Positions 24,629 to 37,400 of a stretch of DNA of 64,000 nucleotides are shown piece by piece. Source of the stretch: Stereum hirsutum FP-91666 SS1 (Eukaryota; Basidiomycota; Agaricomycetes; Russulales; Stereaceae); NCBI RefSeq assembly GCF_000264905.1, contig NW_006763138.1, forward strand, positions 434,224 to 498,223, in the 5' to 3' direction. Both the position numbers and the translations under genes were made by a program. Position 1 is the stretch's first letter; every line of letters starts with the position of its first letter. The notes under the pieces were generated by a model, which was not told the DNA's origin, did not search any database, and worked only from the letters and a program-made list of their open reading frames with translations.

Positions 24629-25208
24629 TCGACCCCTACTTCTATCTGTATACATGGACTTCTGTTGTGTTATGAGTACGACGACTCTACACAGCAATCG
24701 TAACGACCCCTAACGCCCACGACCGTCTCCTGTTTTTTGATATTCCCTTGTTCACATTATTCGGATTTTGGCAGTCTTTTTATCCACTTTTCCCCTTCGC
24801 GACTACTAGTTTTGGGGGTCACTCGCTGTGACCAGACCGATATACTTTGTGTAGTTCCAACCGTTCTACCTACGCATCTTTGCTTTCGTTCCAAGGAATT
24901 GACACTGAGTTGACACGACGAGTGTCACAGGCACAAATATGTCGCTCATGCGTGTCGGTTTGCGGGGTAATTTGCGCGGCCCCAGTGCGGGGAATTGCAA
25001 TCACATGAAGAGACTGGCCTTCGGCTACTGAACCGGACGTCTTGCAAGACGTGCTATAAAAGTACACAACCTTCGCAGTTCTGCTTCTTTCGTCTTGTTG
25101 GTGGGATTCGACACCCAGAAGTTGCCCAGAAGGTAGAATTCTTCTCTTCCGTCTCGCTCGCCTGACCGTTCATCTATATATTTTAGGATCTCAATTGAAA
25201 GACTTGTG
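24629..25208. promoter_or_regulatory. intergenic region before carnitine acetyltransferase
   Basis: 580 bp containing the 3' end of the exchanger gene and the promoter of the next gene. A tataaaa (25054-25060) lies about 150 bp before the upstream ATG at 25209. A palindrome-like gttgacacgacgagtgtcac lies near 24909. No gene seen. Confidence 0.4.
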
Positions 25209-27653
25209 ATGTTGAAGCGTGGATTGACTCCTCGGACTCTGCGCTCTACTCTGCCATCCACTCGTGTATGTGCCCGCCATGATATCCCGTCTGTTCGTGG
25301 TGACTGAGAAGACAGGCCGCTTAGGAACTGATGCCTAAATCACGCTCGTCCTCATCCTCAACTTCTACAACCGATGTCCCGCCCGGTTATCATGCCGATC
25401 CGTCCAAAGGACCCATGTTGCGCTACCAAGCCTCTCTCCCCCGTCTCCCTGTCCCCACACTCTCGTCCACACTCGCAAAGTATGTAGAAACTGTGCGCCC
25501 GCATCTCACCGCGACCGAGCTCGCAAAAACCGAAGCCGTGGTCCATTCCTTCGCAACATCCCAGCATGGCGCAGAGCTCCAGCGCAGGCTCGAAGCCCGT
25601 GCTGCTGACCCCAATACGAAGAACTGGTTGGCGGACTGGTGGAACGACGCAGCGTACATGGGATACAGGGACTCTGTGGTGGTGAACGTGAGTTACTACT
25701 ACGTTCACGTTGACGACAAGTCGAGACGTGACCCGGCCAAACGAGCGGCGAGCTTGATCAAGGCAATGTTACCATTCCGTGAATTGGTGGAAACGTGAGC
25801 ATTCGTCGATTTGCGCGTGCTTTCTTTCTTCGATGTCTTTACATCGCTGACCTCGCATTTCTGCAGTGAGCAATTAGAGCCCGAGAAAGTGCGCGGCGCT
25901 CCGCTCTGTATGGCATCCTACAAGTGGCTGTAGGTTTCTATAATCTTTCTATCATGCTTATTACGCAGCTGAGTGTTCTACTGTATTCAGCTTCCATGCC
26001 TGCCGCTATCCGGAAATGCCATCAGACACTGCTCGCAAATTCGACCCGAGGACGCATAATCACGTCGTGTTCATCAGGAAGAACCGTTTCTTTGAGGTAC
26101 CCCTAACAAATGCCGATGGTACTGAAGTCAGTGCAGCGGATCTAGAGGAGTAAGTGGTCATCAAAGTTGCGACGTCGTTTTGATGTGAACATGCTCCATC
26201 CTACAGACAGGTCCGAGAGATCATCAGATTGGTCGGCGACAAAGAGGGTATTCCAATCGGGGCGTTGACGAGCGAGAACAGGGATACTTGGACCCAGGTA
26301 GGAGCCCCGAATGTCTGTTTCTACTCATCTTGACGGGTTATGCATGGCCAGGCTCGGCAGCGCCTAGTGAGCGCATCTGCGGACAACAAGGTGTCGTTAG
26401 AGCGCATAGAGTCTGCGTTGATGATTGTGACGCTCGACGACACGAAGCCCATCACGCGCGAGGATATCTCCTGGGCGTGCTGGGTGGGCAACGGACGAAA
26501 CCGGTGGTACGACAAACATCAACGTAGGTCATCTCCTGAGCCTACGCATGGAGAGATACTCATCGGTCCTCTAGTGATCGTCTTTGACAACGGACGGTCT
26601 GGATTCCTTGGCGAACATTCTTGTATGGACGGCACACCGACTCTGTTCGTATTCTTATCTATATTGTCTAACCACATTAGCTGATTCATTGATCCCCATC
26701 ACCAAACCCGACCGACCAGCCGACTCAACGAATTTATGCTAGCTTCGCTTGCCGCGAATAAAGTCGACCTAGGTCCATCAGAACCCTGCTCCTCGCTTCC
26801 ATCACCCAAAGAGCTCGGTTTCACGACGAATGATGCAATTGTTTCCGACGTGCACATCGCGGAGAAGCACTTTGACGAGCTGGTCGGCAAGCATGAGATG
26901 CATGTGTTGCACTACGAGGGATATGGAAAAGCGGAAATCAAGCGATACAAGGTGTCGCCCGATGCGTGGGTGCAAATGATCAAGCAGCTTGCTTTCCATA
27001 AATTCCAAGGACGCCCGGCGGTCACATACGAGAGCACGCAGACGAGGAAGTTCCAGCTGGGACGAACGGAGGTTACGCGGAGTGCGAGCTCTGAGAGCAA
27101 GGCCTGGGTCGAAGCGATGGCTGATGCCAAGGTGTCGGTGAGTGTTTCATGTGGTGACAGACTGCCAGACGCTTATGTAGGGAGCGAGCAGGATGAGCAG
27201 CGAGCGAACTTGTTTCGGAGGGCGATAGCGAGGCACGTTCAGTATGCAGCATGGGCCGCTGATGGCCAGGGCGTGGATCGGCATCTTTTCGGTCTGAAGA
27301 AGATGGTGGGAGAGGGCGAGCCGGTGCCTGAGCTCTACAGTGACGAGGCGTTCTCGAGGACGAACCACTGGGAGCTGTCGACGTCGCAGCTGTCGTCGCC
27401 GTACATCGATGGATGGGGCTACGGAGAAGGTGAGCGCGAGATGTTGTTTGCTGCGGCGGAGCGAGCGCTGATGAGACTGGCAGTTGTTCCTGATGGCTAC
27501 GGGCTCTCGTACGCGATTGGGGACGAGCACATCCGGTGGACGATTACAAGCGAGAGAGGGGACTCTGCGGTGTTGAAGCACTATTTAGCAGAGGCGGCGA
27601 CGGAGGTGCGGGGGCTGATGGCGGCGGCAGAGAGCGGGCGGGCGAAGCTGTAG
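25209..27653 (+). CDS. carnitine O-acetyltransferase, mitochondrial/peroxisomal
   Basis: Transfers acetyl groups between CoA and carnitine so that acetyl units can move between peroxisome, mitochondrion and cytosol. A first exon (25209-25265) encodes MLKRGLTPRTLRSTLPSTR, a basic, acid-free, presequence-like peptide. A 59-bp intron (25266-25324) joins it in frame to ELMPKSRSSSS. A second ATG at 25331 could start a form without this peptide. The core has KWLFHACRYPEMPSD, FIRKNRFFEV and the catalytic histidine in GFLGEHSCMDGTP (codon 26616-26618). Substrate-site segments are VTYESTQTRKFQLGRTE and TRSAS, and near the end YAIGDEHIRWTITS. The protein ends AKL, a PTS1-type peroxisomal signal. About eight exons. 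The layout resembles the known dual targeting of yeast Cat2. Confidence 0.92.
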
Positions 27654-27995
27654 AATATGTAGAGTAATATCGTGCAATAATACGGAGTGTGGGAAAAAGA
27701 AGGGGAGTGGCCGGGGTCCGTGTGCTGGGGAGGAGAGGCCGATGTTTGCTCGTGTGTGGAGACCGTCTCGACTCTTCCCGCCGCTACGCTCTTGAGGCTA
27801 CCTGACCGCTCGCCGTCGTGCTTGACCGTCTGTGCGTACCTTCGTTGTGCGGCTTAGACGACGCCGACGACAGAGACGATACCCAGAGGATAATGCAAAT
27901 CAGTCCAGTCGCGCCCCCCGCCGACCACTGCTTCTTGCTCCACCCTTCCTCACGCACTTAGTCCTCCCTCTCTCTCTACCCGAGCCCCCCGCTAC

Positions 27996-29515
27996 ATGTC
28001 TCCCTCTCCCCAGTCCCCCTGGCCTCAACCCACTCCCCCGCCCGCCCCTTCCTCATCAAAACGCAGGAGAGCTCCATCTAATCCACACCACCTCCTCTCT
28101 CGCCAGACCATCGTAGATCAATCAGACGTCGGTCAGTATTCTCACCCTCACACCGACCACTTTCTCCCGTCGTTCTCACCCCCCACCTCTTGCTTTTTGT
28201 CACAGCTGCAGCCATAGAAGAGTGCGCAAATCAGAGTAACGATGTCATCTCTTGTTTTCCCACCTCCGACACAGTGGCCCCTCAACACGAATGGGTCAAT
28301 TTCGTCTGTTCGTGCCCCACTCGCTCTATCAAACCACCCTTCTTCGTGCTCATATCCCCCACTCTCCCTTAGGGAACAGCAACAGGCCCCAGCTCACTCA
28401 ATCTGAGCTCGTCAATATCTACCTCTCCCGCGCTGACTCCGGCGAGACAGTTTTTGAGGCACTCAACACATCGAACGTTCCAAACGGTCGTGGAACTGGG
28501 GGCTCTATCAGGGCGCAAGTGAATGATTCTTGGTTTGGATCCGACGCGCTCAACTGGTCCGGCACAAATACCACATTTCCCTTCGTCTGGGCCATCGAGC
28601 GAGCTACACCTCTTGCAGGAGAAACAACAGAGACAGGAACCATATTCTCCGCCGTCCGTGAGTAGCATCAATTCCTGTCGCCCTGGTCTTCATTGTTCAT
28701 CTTCCTTCTCCTCGTCAGAGACGACATTTGCCGATGCCGTCACATCCTCTGTGGCATCAGCCTCTTCCGCTTCAGCTGCCTCAGCTGCCTCTGCCTCCTC
28801 CGCTTCTGCCGCCTCTGCATCCGCTGCCTCCCAGTCCTCCAACTCCGAATCCGACTCACCAACGGTGTCGGGGTCGAATTCTCCTGGTGGGCCATCGCAA
28901 TCAGGATCTCCTGGCGGAGGTGCTGGTCTGCAGTCGGATAACGGTTCTAGTTTCCCTCATTGGGCCATCGCCGTCATCGTCGTCCTCGGTACACTGGCTC
29001 TCATCGCTACGGGAATCCTCATCTGGCTGATCGCTCGCCGGATGCGGAGGAATCGGACTCGCTCAGATTCAGCACGTGGGTCAATGGGCTCGTCCTCGCC
29101 AATGATACCGCCTATCATTACTACCAATGCACCTCAGTCACCGCAAATGGAACAGGCAGCTCTCGATTCCAATCGACCAGCATCCCTAGCCCAACGGCCA
29201 GCATCCCTCGTATCTCCGGACGGCGCCTCCACGATATCCCACGCTCACTCGAGCGGCGACGGCCCATTCTCGGGTGCAGACGCGGCAATCATGGCAGATG
29301 CTTTCCGCAAGGCACTACGGAAACCTGACTTCGCTAGCCCAGCGATTGAGGAGGGTGAGAGTCCGGACTCACAGGATCGGGCTAGAGAGGCCGAACTTCT
29401 CAACAGAGAGCTCGCGGAAGAGGGCAGGGATATCCGGAGCGTTAGTTCATCAAGAGGCGTTCGGGTGGAAACACTAAGCGACGGAGGGGATACGATCCAG
29501 GATAGTCCTCATTAG
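27996..29515 (+). CDS. single-pass membrane protein with Ser/Ala-rich stalk
   Basis: Spliced frame with an extracellular-type domain (AAIEECANQSNDVISCFPTS, EWVNF, then SELVNIYLSRADSGETVFEA, RAQVNDSWFGSDALNW and FPFVWAIERAT). A long Ser/Ala-rich stalk follows (AVTSSVASASSASAASAASA), then Gly/Ser linkers, one membrane helix (WAIAVIVVLGTLALIATGIL), a basic stop-transfer (ARRMRRNRTRS) and a 160-residue cytosolic tail. This layout recalls Wsc/Mid2-type wall-stress sensors, but the head has no WSC domain. The 5' end is uncertain: an exon from 27996 joins in frame through an intron near 28131-28204, yet lacks a signal peptide. The stop is TAG at 29513-29515. Confidence 0.7.
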
Positions 29516-31636
29516 GACCCAGGCATCACCTTCAACCTTTACTCCACCTCTGTTTTAGTCTCTTGTGTACGCACGCATCGTCTTTTCTTGCCTCGCCTTT
29601 CATTCAGGGTTCTCGGGTTCTTGTTCTGTATTACAGCTTCCGTGCCATCTTCACCTCAAATTCAACCCTACCGCTGTCGCCCTCCTTGGCTTACAAACCA
29701 CAGCCTCCCCACCATCCACTTACACATCTTGCTTGCGGCTACCTTTCTTTTGTGGCCCATATACTCTTCTACATCCATTCACCACTGCTGGGGCAACGGA
29801 CCCGACTTCTACCTCATGTTGTTTTTATTCGTTTGCGGACACCGTTTTTCTTCTTCTTTTCCTTTTGATTTTCCACGCGTCATGCGTATTCTTGTCACAT
29901 CTTTCGCCCTGCCGCGCTATAAATATTCCTGTGGTACTCCCAACCAACTTCATCCGTCCGTGTCTGTGACTCCCCGCGCTCATTACCCTCCCTCGCACTC
30001 TCTACGTCTGTCGTCATCTTACCTCGATTCGCCATCCCGCCCACGGTCGGTCGCCTCCGGATAGGCCAATGGCGTAGCTGCATCAAGCTCAGCCCCTCTG
30101 CAACTTGTCATGTCATCCGGTTCTCAGCGTCGACGCCCACGACCACGCGTTTTAGGGCCATTCATTCATACGGCCGTTCTCACTAGTTCCTCTTTGTTCT
30201 ATCCCACACCTCCTTCCATCTTCGTTTTGAATCATCTTCAGCGTCCCATCCAGGTCTTCCGCCATCGATCTTCCTTATTTTTACCCACCTACCCCTTCTC
30301 GAAAGTCTGGCACCGTCGAATCTGTCGATCGCTTACGAACGCACGCACGCACTATAATACCAACTCGTCAGTGCGCGGGTGCGGTATCTGCATCCGTTCA
30401 TCGGCGCCTTACGCTCCTTTTGTACCTATATGTGGACGCACATAACCATTCTTCCGTGCAGTTTGCCGGTCGTTCGTCACATCTCTTGAGTGGTCCCTGG
30501 TGCGAAAAGTGGGTGAACTGTGGGCGCGAGCAGGTCGCAATGGTACTGCAGGGCCCGTGATGGGGGAATGGATGCATTCAGGATATTTCATCGACGATAG
30601 ACCTTCTTTCCGAATCTCGTTACCTCTATATACCTACGAGAGAGGGAGACATATGGGGCGATATTGGCGCTTGCGGTCGTCGCTCATCTCGAGCTCCGGC
30701 CATGCCCAATACCTCGTTCTTGGACTCCATGTATCGAAACCAATTATACGATTTCAAAGTCTCCTCCATTTTTGTTTACCTTCAATTATTCATTTTGTTT
30801 CGGCCTCCCGTTTTGCCCTTCCTTGTCGCTTATGTTGTTTCGGACGCCCAGCTTTCGAATTTTTCTCTCCTCACTTGCCCATCACTTTCTAGCAGCTACG
30901 TTTTCTCTTTAATTATCCTCACATTCTCTATCGTTTTTACGCCCTTCCGCCCCAACATCGGACAGATTTTCTCCTGTCATCTTCCAGCCCTGCCCGATGA
31001 TATTAATGACACGCACGGCGCTTCCAGCCCACTTTGTATACTCCATTTTCCGCCAATGTGCGTCGTGTCAGTAGCCGTCGACTCGGATTCAGAGAAAGAA
31101 CAGACCGAGCTTCAAGTGGTGATTTGATTTGGGTGTGAGATTCGATTGTTCAAGTGTTTGTGGTTGATCTTTCTTACCCTTTCTGGCCTTGGCCGAGCGT
31201 TGCACGTTCATGTACATGACCCAGCGTTGATCAATACATATACCCATCGGTTGTGCCATACGTCCTTGGTCGGACCTCTTCTGCGCGACTTGCGAGTCCT
31301 GCGCGGGAATAGCGTTGCAAACAGGAGCGAGATTGGTCGCACACAAAAGACATTCCGACGGTTAAATCACACAGTAGATAGAGCGCGAAGGCATAAACAG
31401 AACAGAAGGAAACAGAGATGTAACAGACAGAGATGAGTGGATAAGCAAAGAGAGAAAAGGAATGTTGGAGGTAGGGGTACAATACATGGCATATTGCTAA
31501 TATATATTCCTGAACAGTTGTAGTCTTCTCTAGGTCGCAAGGCAAAGGCAGATAGAGATTGTCGGGAGGGGCCACGACATATGGTCAAAGCAAGAGAACT
31601 GGTAGGTGTGCAAGCCGTGCGATGCCACACGGTCGG
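29516..31636. other. 2.1-kb intergenic region
   Basis: No supported gene. Sequence from about 29520 to 31060 is pyrimidine-rich on the plus strand and may be a long 3' UTR or promoter-type DNA. Several frames of 80-160 codons occur but read as low-complexity peptide without conserved motifs. Confidence 0.45.
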
Positions 31637-32938
31637 TCAAGAGGCAGCGGACAGCTTCCTCATAAGCAGTTCGTATCTGAATGAGGGAATAATGTGAGCT
31701 ATAGAGAAGGCCTGGAGCGGGATACAGGGTATGACCACGAACGTTAACATGGTCACGGCGCTGTTGGGCACCGTTCGGAGAAGATTAATCGAGAGCCCTT
31801 TGTAGAGACCTCGCCATCCTTCATGCTTGAGGATTTTCTGTATTGTGCGAACAAGACTGACCCTCTTTTTCGCAGAGGGCGTGTTGTTCTCACTGCCTGG
31901 ATCCCGAGGGAGTCGAAGGGTCTGAAGACGGGTGCGGACAACTTCATGAGGGTATGTGGTAATCGACGCGGTCATCTTTGAGAATGCCGAACAAGTGAGG
32001 ATGATATGTGAGGGGAGTGGTCCATCCGGTGAGTGACGTTCTGCGGATGGAAGACGGAAAGGCTAAGATCAGGGACAGATAAGCGATGGCGGAGACATCA
32101 GAACAGACTGACGTGCTAGGAGCTTGAGCTGTTCGTAGAGAGGAAACTGAACGGCGACGTGGGCGATGCCTAAAAGACTTGGGAGGAGGCCGCGATAAAA
32201 GGCGTGTATACCCTCGGTTCGAAATATGGTCATGGCAGCGTCCAACGTGTGACGATACCTCAGCTCGTTGCGCGACTGAGTCTACCAAACCCAAGTTGAT
32301 TTAACTTTGGAAGACAAGGAAGGAGGCACTGGGAAGGGTACCATAAAACGCGTTTTGATCACCCAGAGAGGATTGGTAGCAATGGTGCTGGTGCCTCCGG
32401 CGCACATGGCCGACAGGATGTGAACGGACCATGGGTGTTCGCGGGCGACAGGCTGGTAGCCCTTCGCAGAGGGTGCGGGATAGATTGATTGGGTCTGAGC
32501 TGTCGACACCCCTAGCGGAGGTTGGCCATACCGACTCTTGAGCCCGTCGTACACGGCAAAGTAGATAGCCCAAGTCGGAAGATAACCGAGGATGGTTGGT
32601 CCAAGACCGCGATAGAGACCGCGCAATCCGTCGTGAACGATGATGCTTCGTAGGGTAGCTGAAATAGATGGTGGATATTTTAGGGGGACGAAAGACAGAG
32701 TAGATTGTGTACTCACCGAAGACTCCCTGGTAATGTGCATGCCCATGGGCAGTGCGCTGTGCCTGTAGCTTCGTCTTTATCACATCCAGGGGACATGTTG
32801 CTATGCTGGCAGCGAGTCCACCCCCAGCGCCGGCTGTAAAAAGCGGTCGAAGGAGTAAGGGAGATGAATAGAGAGGGGAAGACAATGGGGCGCACCGATC
32901 ATGCTGTTTGCAGTCCATTTTGTACCGCTGGCGGACAT
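31637..32938 (-). CDS. mitochondrial carrier, NAD+/nucleotide type
   Basis: SLC25-family protein of the inner mitochondrial membrane. The start MSASGTKWTANSMI joins across an intron to AGAGGGLAASIATCPLDVIK, giving the first signature (PLDVIKTKLQ). The second repeat has ATNPLWVIKTRF and the third has TTYPHEVVRTRLQTLR, so all three carrier signatures are present. The phrases YRGLGPTILGYLPTWAIYF and NPLWVIKTR fit the NAD+/pyrimidine nucleotide/folate branch (yeast Yia6/Yea6, Rim2), with Yia6-like the best guess. About six exons, ending LLMRKLSAAS. It is divergent from the DUF427 gene. Substrate is inferred from subfamily resemblance only. Confidence 0.85.
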
Positions 32939-33336
32939 CACTCTTCCCCGCCAATGCGGGGGATTATCCTCTGTGGATGCGACGAATGGCTGAGTCGAGA
33001 GGAACGGCGGCTAGAGCTTGAGGTCAGCGCGGACGACGCTCACACTCATCCATGCTCCACCACGTGCCGCCGCCTCTGTAATATTTCCCTCCATTTTCGC
33101 CTTGTTTCATGACTTCCTCCTACTCGCTTTCGAGTCTTTGTCACCCGTCCCATCTCGTCCCATCTTATCCCATGCTCCGCTCCATTCTTCTCATCGCGCC
33201 ATCTTCGCCGACCGAGCATCACTCAAGCGCCCAAGTTAAAGCGTGAAGCTGGCGGGCAGACTCAATTGCCCCTGTCTGAACCTTCTCCTGCGCTCTCACT
33301 CGTAAACCACACATCGTCTCTCTTGTAGCACTCATC
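32939..33336. promoter_or_regulatory. shared promoter region, carrier / DUF427
   Basis: 398 bp between divergent start codons. It holds C/T-rich stretches near 33060-33200 (tttccctccattttcgcc, cccatctcgtcccatc) and no clear TATA box. Bidirectional use is inferred from the spacing. Confidence 0.5.
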
Positions 33337-33845
33337 ATGGTCAAAGCCGTCGTCAATGGTGTCGTCCTTGCAGAGTCAAGCAACACCGTAATCGTTGAAG
33401 GAAATCACTACTTCCCTCCTGAGGACGTTCGCAAGGACGAGTACTTCAGCGAATCGAACACAAGGTCAGAGAACTTCACAGTCGATTGCCTCGCCCTCCG
33501 TACTCAAATTTCTCCGACAGCACTGTCTGCCCATGGAAAGGGTAAGACTCATCTGACTCCACAGTGAGGCAGCTGTTAACGATGCTTTTCATTGTGAAGC
33601 ACGGCCAGTTACTACAACGCGAATGTCGACGGCAAAGAAATCAATGACATCGCCTGGCGAGTGTTCCCTCAGGTCTTACGCGCTGATGGTACTCATTCTG
33701 AGCCACAGGTACTACCCGAATACTAAGGAGAAAGCCATGAACATCAAGAACTACGTTGCCTTCTACAAGGTATGTTCCACTCAGGCGCGAAAGACTGAAC
33801 GTGGCTGCTGATGCCCATAAATAGAACAAGGTGGACATTGCTTGA
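33337..33845 (+). CDS. DUF427 domain protein
   Basis: Small protein of about 95 residues from five exons. The spliced reading is MVKAVVNGVVLAES, VIVEGNHYFPPEDV, STVCPWKGTASYYN, GKEINDIAWYYPNT, then KNYVAFYKNKVDIA and a TGA at 33843-33845. The CPWKG, SYYN and AWYYP segments are typical of DUF427 (Pfam NTP_transf_9), whose biochemical role is not established. Introns lie near 33465-33510, 33542-33599, 33657-33708 and 33771-33824. The third opens with GC instead of GT, and only that reading keeps the conserved AWYYP in frame. Confidence 0.88.
33657..33708 (+). other. GC-AG intron in the DUF427 gene
   Basis: 52-bp intron with donor TG|GCGAGT, a branch-like cgctgat and acceptor CACAG. Using the nearby GT (33661) shifts the frame, while the GC donor restores IAWYYPNT across the junction. 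Confidence 0.75.
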
Positions 33846-34446
33846 AGGATTATTGGGCTGGTGTAAAGCAGTCTTCACAGTATATTGCACACCCTGTAGT
33901 CCTATTCCGGCGTGAATGTTACGAATAATGATCTCAGAACGTTAGCTGTTAGTGCTCTCGCAAACCGCCCGTTTGACTCCCTGCGCAAGAGACAGTCCGT
34001 CAAGAACCGTTCGCGACTAGTAGAAATCGTAAAATGCAAGACCTCAAGTCCGTTTACACTCACAGTACATGGTCGACCATACCCTTGCGAGTGTTGGATA
34101 GTGCCACACCCGCCACGCCACTAAGCGCCACTAACTTATAATAGTACACCGCCACACCGACCACTGACGCGTATATTCATACTTCGTCTACTTGGCGCAC
34201 TTTCACCTCTGTGCATTTCTTAAGCTCTGTGCATACATCTCGCTCGGAAATTCATGTACTAAAGCACATACATCGCACGCTTTATCATAGACCACTTCTG
34301 TGTCTAAGCCCGCCTCTGACTAGAGGCACGACTTCGACGCCACCTGATTCTCCCCGCATTGCCATCCAAGCTCTACCCTTCGACCTACTCTTACGCTCTT
34401 ACGACACTTAACGGACGAATCATCCTACATTTAGGACTCAGAAACA
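33846..34446. other. intergenic region
   Basis: About 600 bp between two plus-strand genes, with repeated cgccac-type short motifs at 34107-34160. No gene seen. Confidence 0.5.
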
Positions 34447-37400
34447 ATGAACTCACGAGATGCACTGGTGCGTTACGACTGCCGAGTGATCACTGTTCGC
34501 CAAACTCATGATCTGTTCAAGTGGGCCGAAGGGCATGATGAGACAGTTGAGGTGAATCAACGCGCACTTATAGACAAAGTGCTGGCTCGATATTCCGGAG
34601 AATTCACTGGTGTGCAAAGTCCTCCACTACACTGATACCTTGCGCTGAAGCGAATCACTCCTCGACAGTCTTCCGAGAGCTGCTTCAGAACTCAGATGAT
34701 GCGGCCGCACACTCTGTCGAGATACATTTCGAGACGAAGGGCTACCTGGAGCGAAACAAACAAGAGCAGGCCTCTATCGTGACGGGTTCGATATCAACAC
34801 TTCCTGATTTGAAAACCTCACTCGTATGTCCCTATCAATTATCCTCCGGTGCACATCTGAATGCCTAAACGACTTCGCAGATCCACCAATGGTCATTCAA
34901 GAACAACGGTATGGTTTTCCGGGACGAGGATTGGAATCGACTGAAGAAGATAGGTACGCGATGTAGTACTGCATCATGCTGAACAGCATCTCATTTCTTC
35001 CATCAGCCGAAGGCAACCCGGACGAGGAGAAGATAGGCGCTTTTGGAGTTGGTATGTGCTTTCTTGTCGAGATATGGCCACTGTTCTCACATTTCTCCAA
35101 GGCTTCTACAGCTTGTTCTCGGTTACGGAGGAACCGTTTGTTACGTCGGGTGGTATGTCGCTACCTTGGGTATCCGCCACTATGCACTAACTGTCTGGAC
35201 AGGACAATGGATGGGATTTCATTGGAAGGACAAGAAAGACCAGGTATCTGCTCTTCTCAGTATTGGATTCTGAGCGAATGTTTACCGGATGCTACAGCTC
35301 TTTGCTCGAAGAGGATCTCTCCCGGATTCGGACGAGTCTGCACCGGACCCTTGGACCACATTCGAGATGTCCCTGCGGGAACCTGCGCCCATGCCTGCCG
35401 CCTTTGATTTTACTCGATTCCTAGTCAATTCGATCACGTTCATGTCACACCTCAACGAAGTCAGCGTCTTCTTTGACGACAAACGTCTCGCGCGACTGAC
35501 AAAAGCGAGCGGCAGTCCTGATAACGTCCCCCTCCTGCGAGGGCTGAACGGTCACAGTCCTCAGGGCATCATGAACGTCAAAGGCATCCAGAAAACCCGT
35601 CAGTCCAACGTCTCGTATCACTCGTCTTGCTGTAGGCTCACCGTTGAATACGATCATAGCTTTGGATATCAGAGCAGAAGTAATGCGCTGGGTTTACTCC
35701 GTTGGTAGCGAAAAGCCTCTTCCTGTAACGTCGAAGCCCGCAAAATCCCAAGGCGGTGGCTTTTTCTCTTCTTTGTTCGGCCTTGGTTCTTCGACCCCAC
35801 AACGTGCAGTCACACCCCAGCCAGTCACTCCAGCTCCCGACATTGACCTGACCGAGATCAACGAATCAAGTGTTCGACTGTCCATTTTCGCTGCCAATGT
35901 CGATGTTAGGCTGGACAAGAAGATGACTGCCGAACTCCTTCGCTCGACAAAGAAGAACCCGCCGAGCAAGGTTAAATTTGAGCTCATATACGTGAGTCTG
36001 TCACCCAGACGTCCCAGCCGAAGACACTCTGACCGGTTGGTACGAATGCAGACAGGAAAAGACGAGTACGAGGCAAGCGTGCAGGCCGAGAACAAGATAC
36101 AGTTCGCCACGGGCAGCGTGTTTCAAGGTCTTAGAGCTGATCTTACTGGGTGCGCATTAATGTATTGTAAATTTGAATGACTCTGATACTTTTCGCGGGC
36201 AGATCTGGATCTGCGCGAATTTTCATTGTCAGTCCTTCAGCATGAGCAATGCGGAGACAGGCACGCTCATTTTTGCTTTTCCTAGGGCCATTCTACGGGA
36301 CAAACTACCGGCATAGGTGGCCATATGGCCGCCCGTTTTATCCCAACGGTCGAGCGAGAATCTGTGGATCTGGTGTGCGTGTTGCTCTGCGCCCTACAAC
36401 GCGAGTTGTATTTCAAGTACTGACGTTCATTCCCTCCCAGCGATCGCAACGTAGCAGGTAGGCAGGATTCATTACCCTCTTCATCCTGCTCTAATCATCC
36501 CCCACAATAGTCTGGAACAAAGAATTGCTATACGTCGGAGGATTCCTTGCTCGATCCGCATACGAACTCGAATTATCCGACATCAAGAGGCGATGGGAAG
36601 GCGCATCATCCGGGATCGACAAACGCCCCGACCCCGACATCCAGACGTGGCTACAGGGTCGAGCGCTACATGCTCTCAAGTTTTTCACCTTTCATCTCTC
36701 GACACCATCATCCGTCGTATCCAGCCTGATGGAAGCGGCTTTCTTCTCGTGCGCGACAGCTCATGCCTTTGCCATGATCTCGTCCGAGGGCGTTCACGAC
36801 GCAAACAACGTGCGGATGCCGGATCCCGTCTTCTCTGGCTTCTTGAAACGGGTTCCCTTTGTCCCCGACGATGTATTGAGTGGTGCCAAGACCATGATTG
36901 GAGCGCTTAGCGCACGAAACCTCATCAAGGAGATATCGTTTGCGGATGTCCTTGCAGAACTGAAGTCACGACCCCTCACGGAAGCGGAAGCAGTAGCGTG
37001 TTTGAAGTGGTGGATCAACCTTCACAACCAGGAAAATCGCAACGGGAACGATCCTCTCGGCATATCCCAAGGTCGCTCGCAACTCCTAAACGCAGCAGTC
37101 GTCACGACCAAGGCGGGTGATGAAGAGAGCATTATCACGTTATCGACGGTCAAGACGTTTCTGAATTCGCGCGGTTCAGGAGGCATGATCCCTAGCGATG
37201 GCCCTCTCCCCCAGCATCTCTTACCTCTCGCTATCAGCAGGAGCTTCGACCCCGAGGTCCTTGCCACTGTATTCTCCTGGAAACAGCTATCGGTCCTGGA
37301 TTGGTTACGCTTCGTCACGCAGCAGCCTGTCGCCAATGTTGAGTTCGATCTCTCTCGATCTCCTCAGTGGGCTGAGCGCGTCCTACTTGTCCTTTCTCGA

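Noticed and set aside
29565..30892. Several plus-strand frames of 80-158 codons.
   Set aside because: They reflect pyrimidine-rich DNA, overlap each other in different frames and show no conserved motifs.
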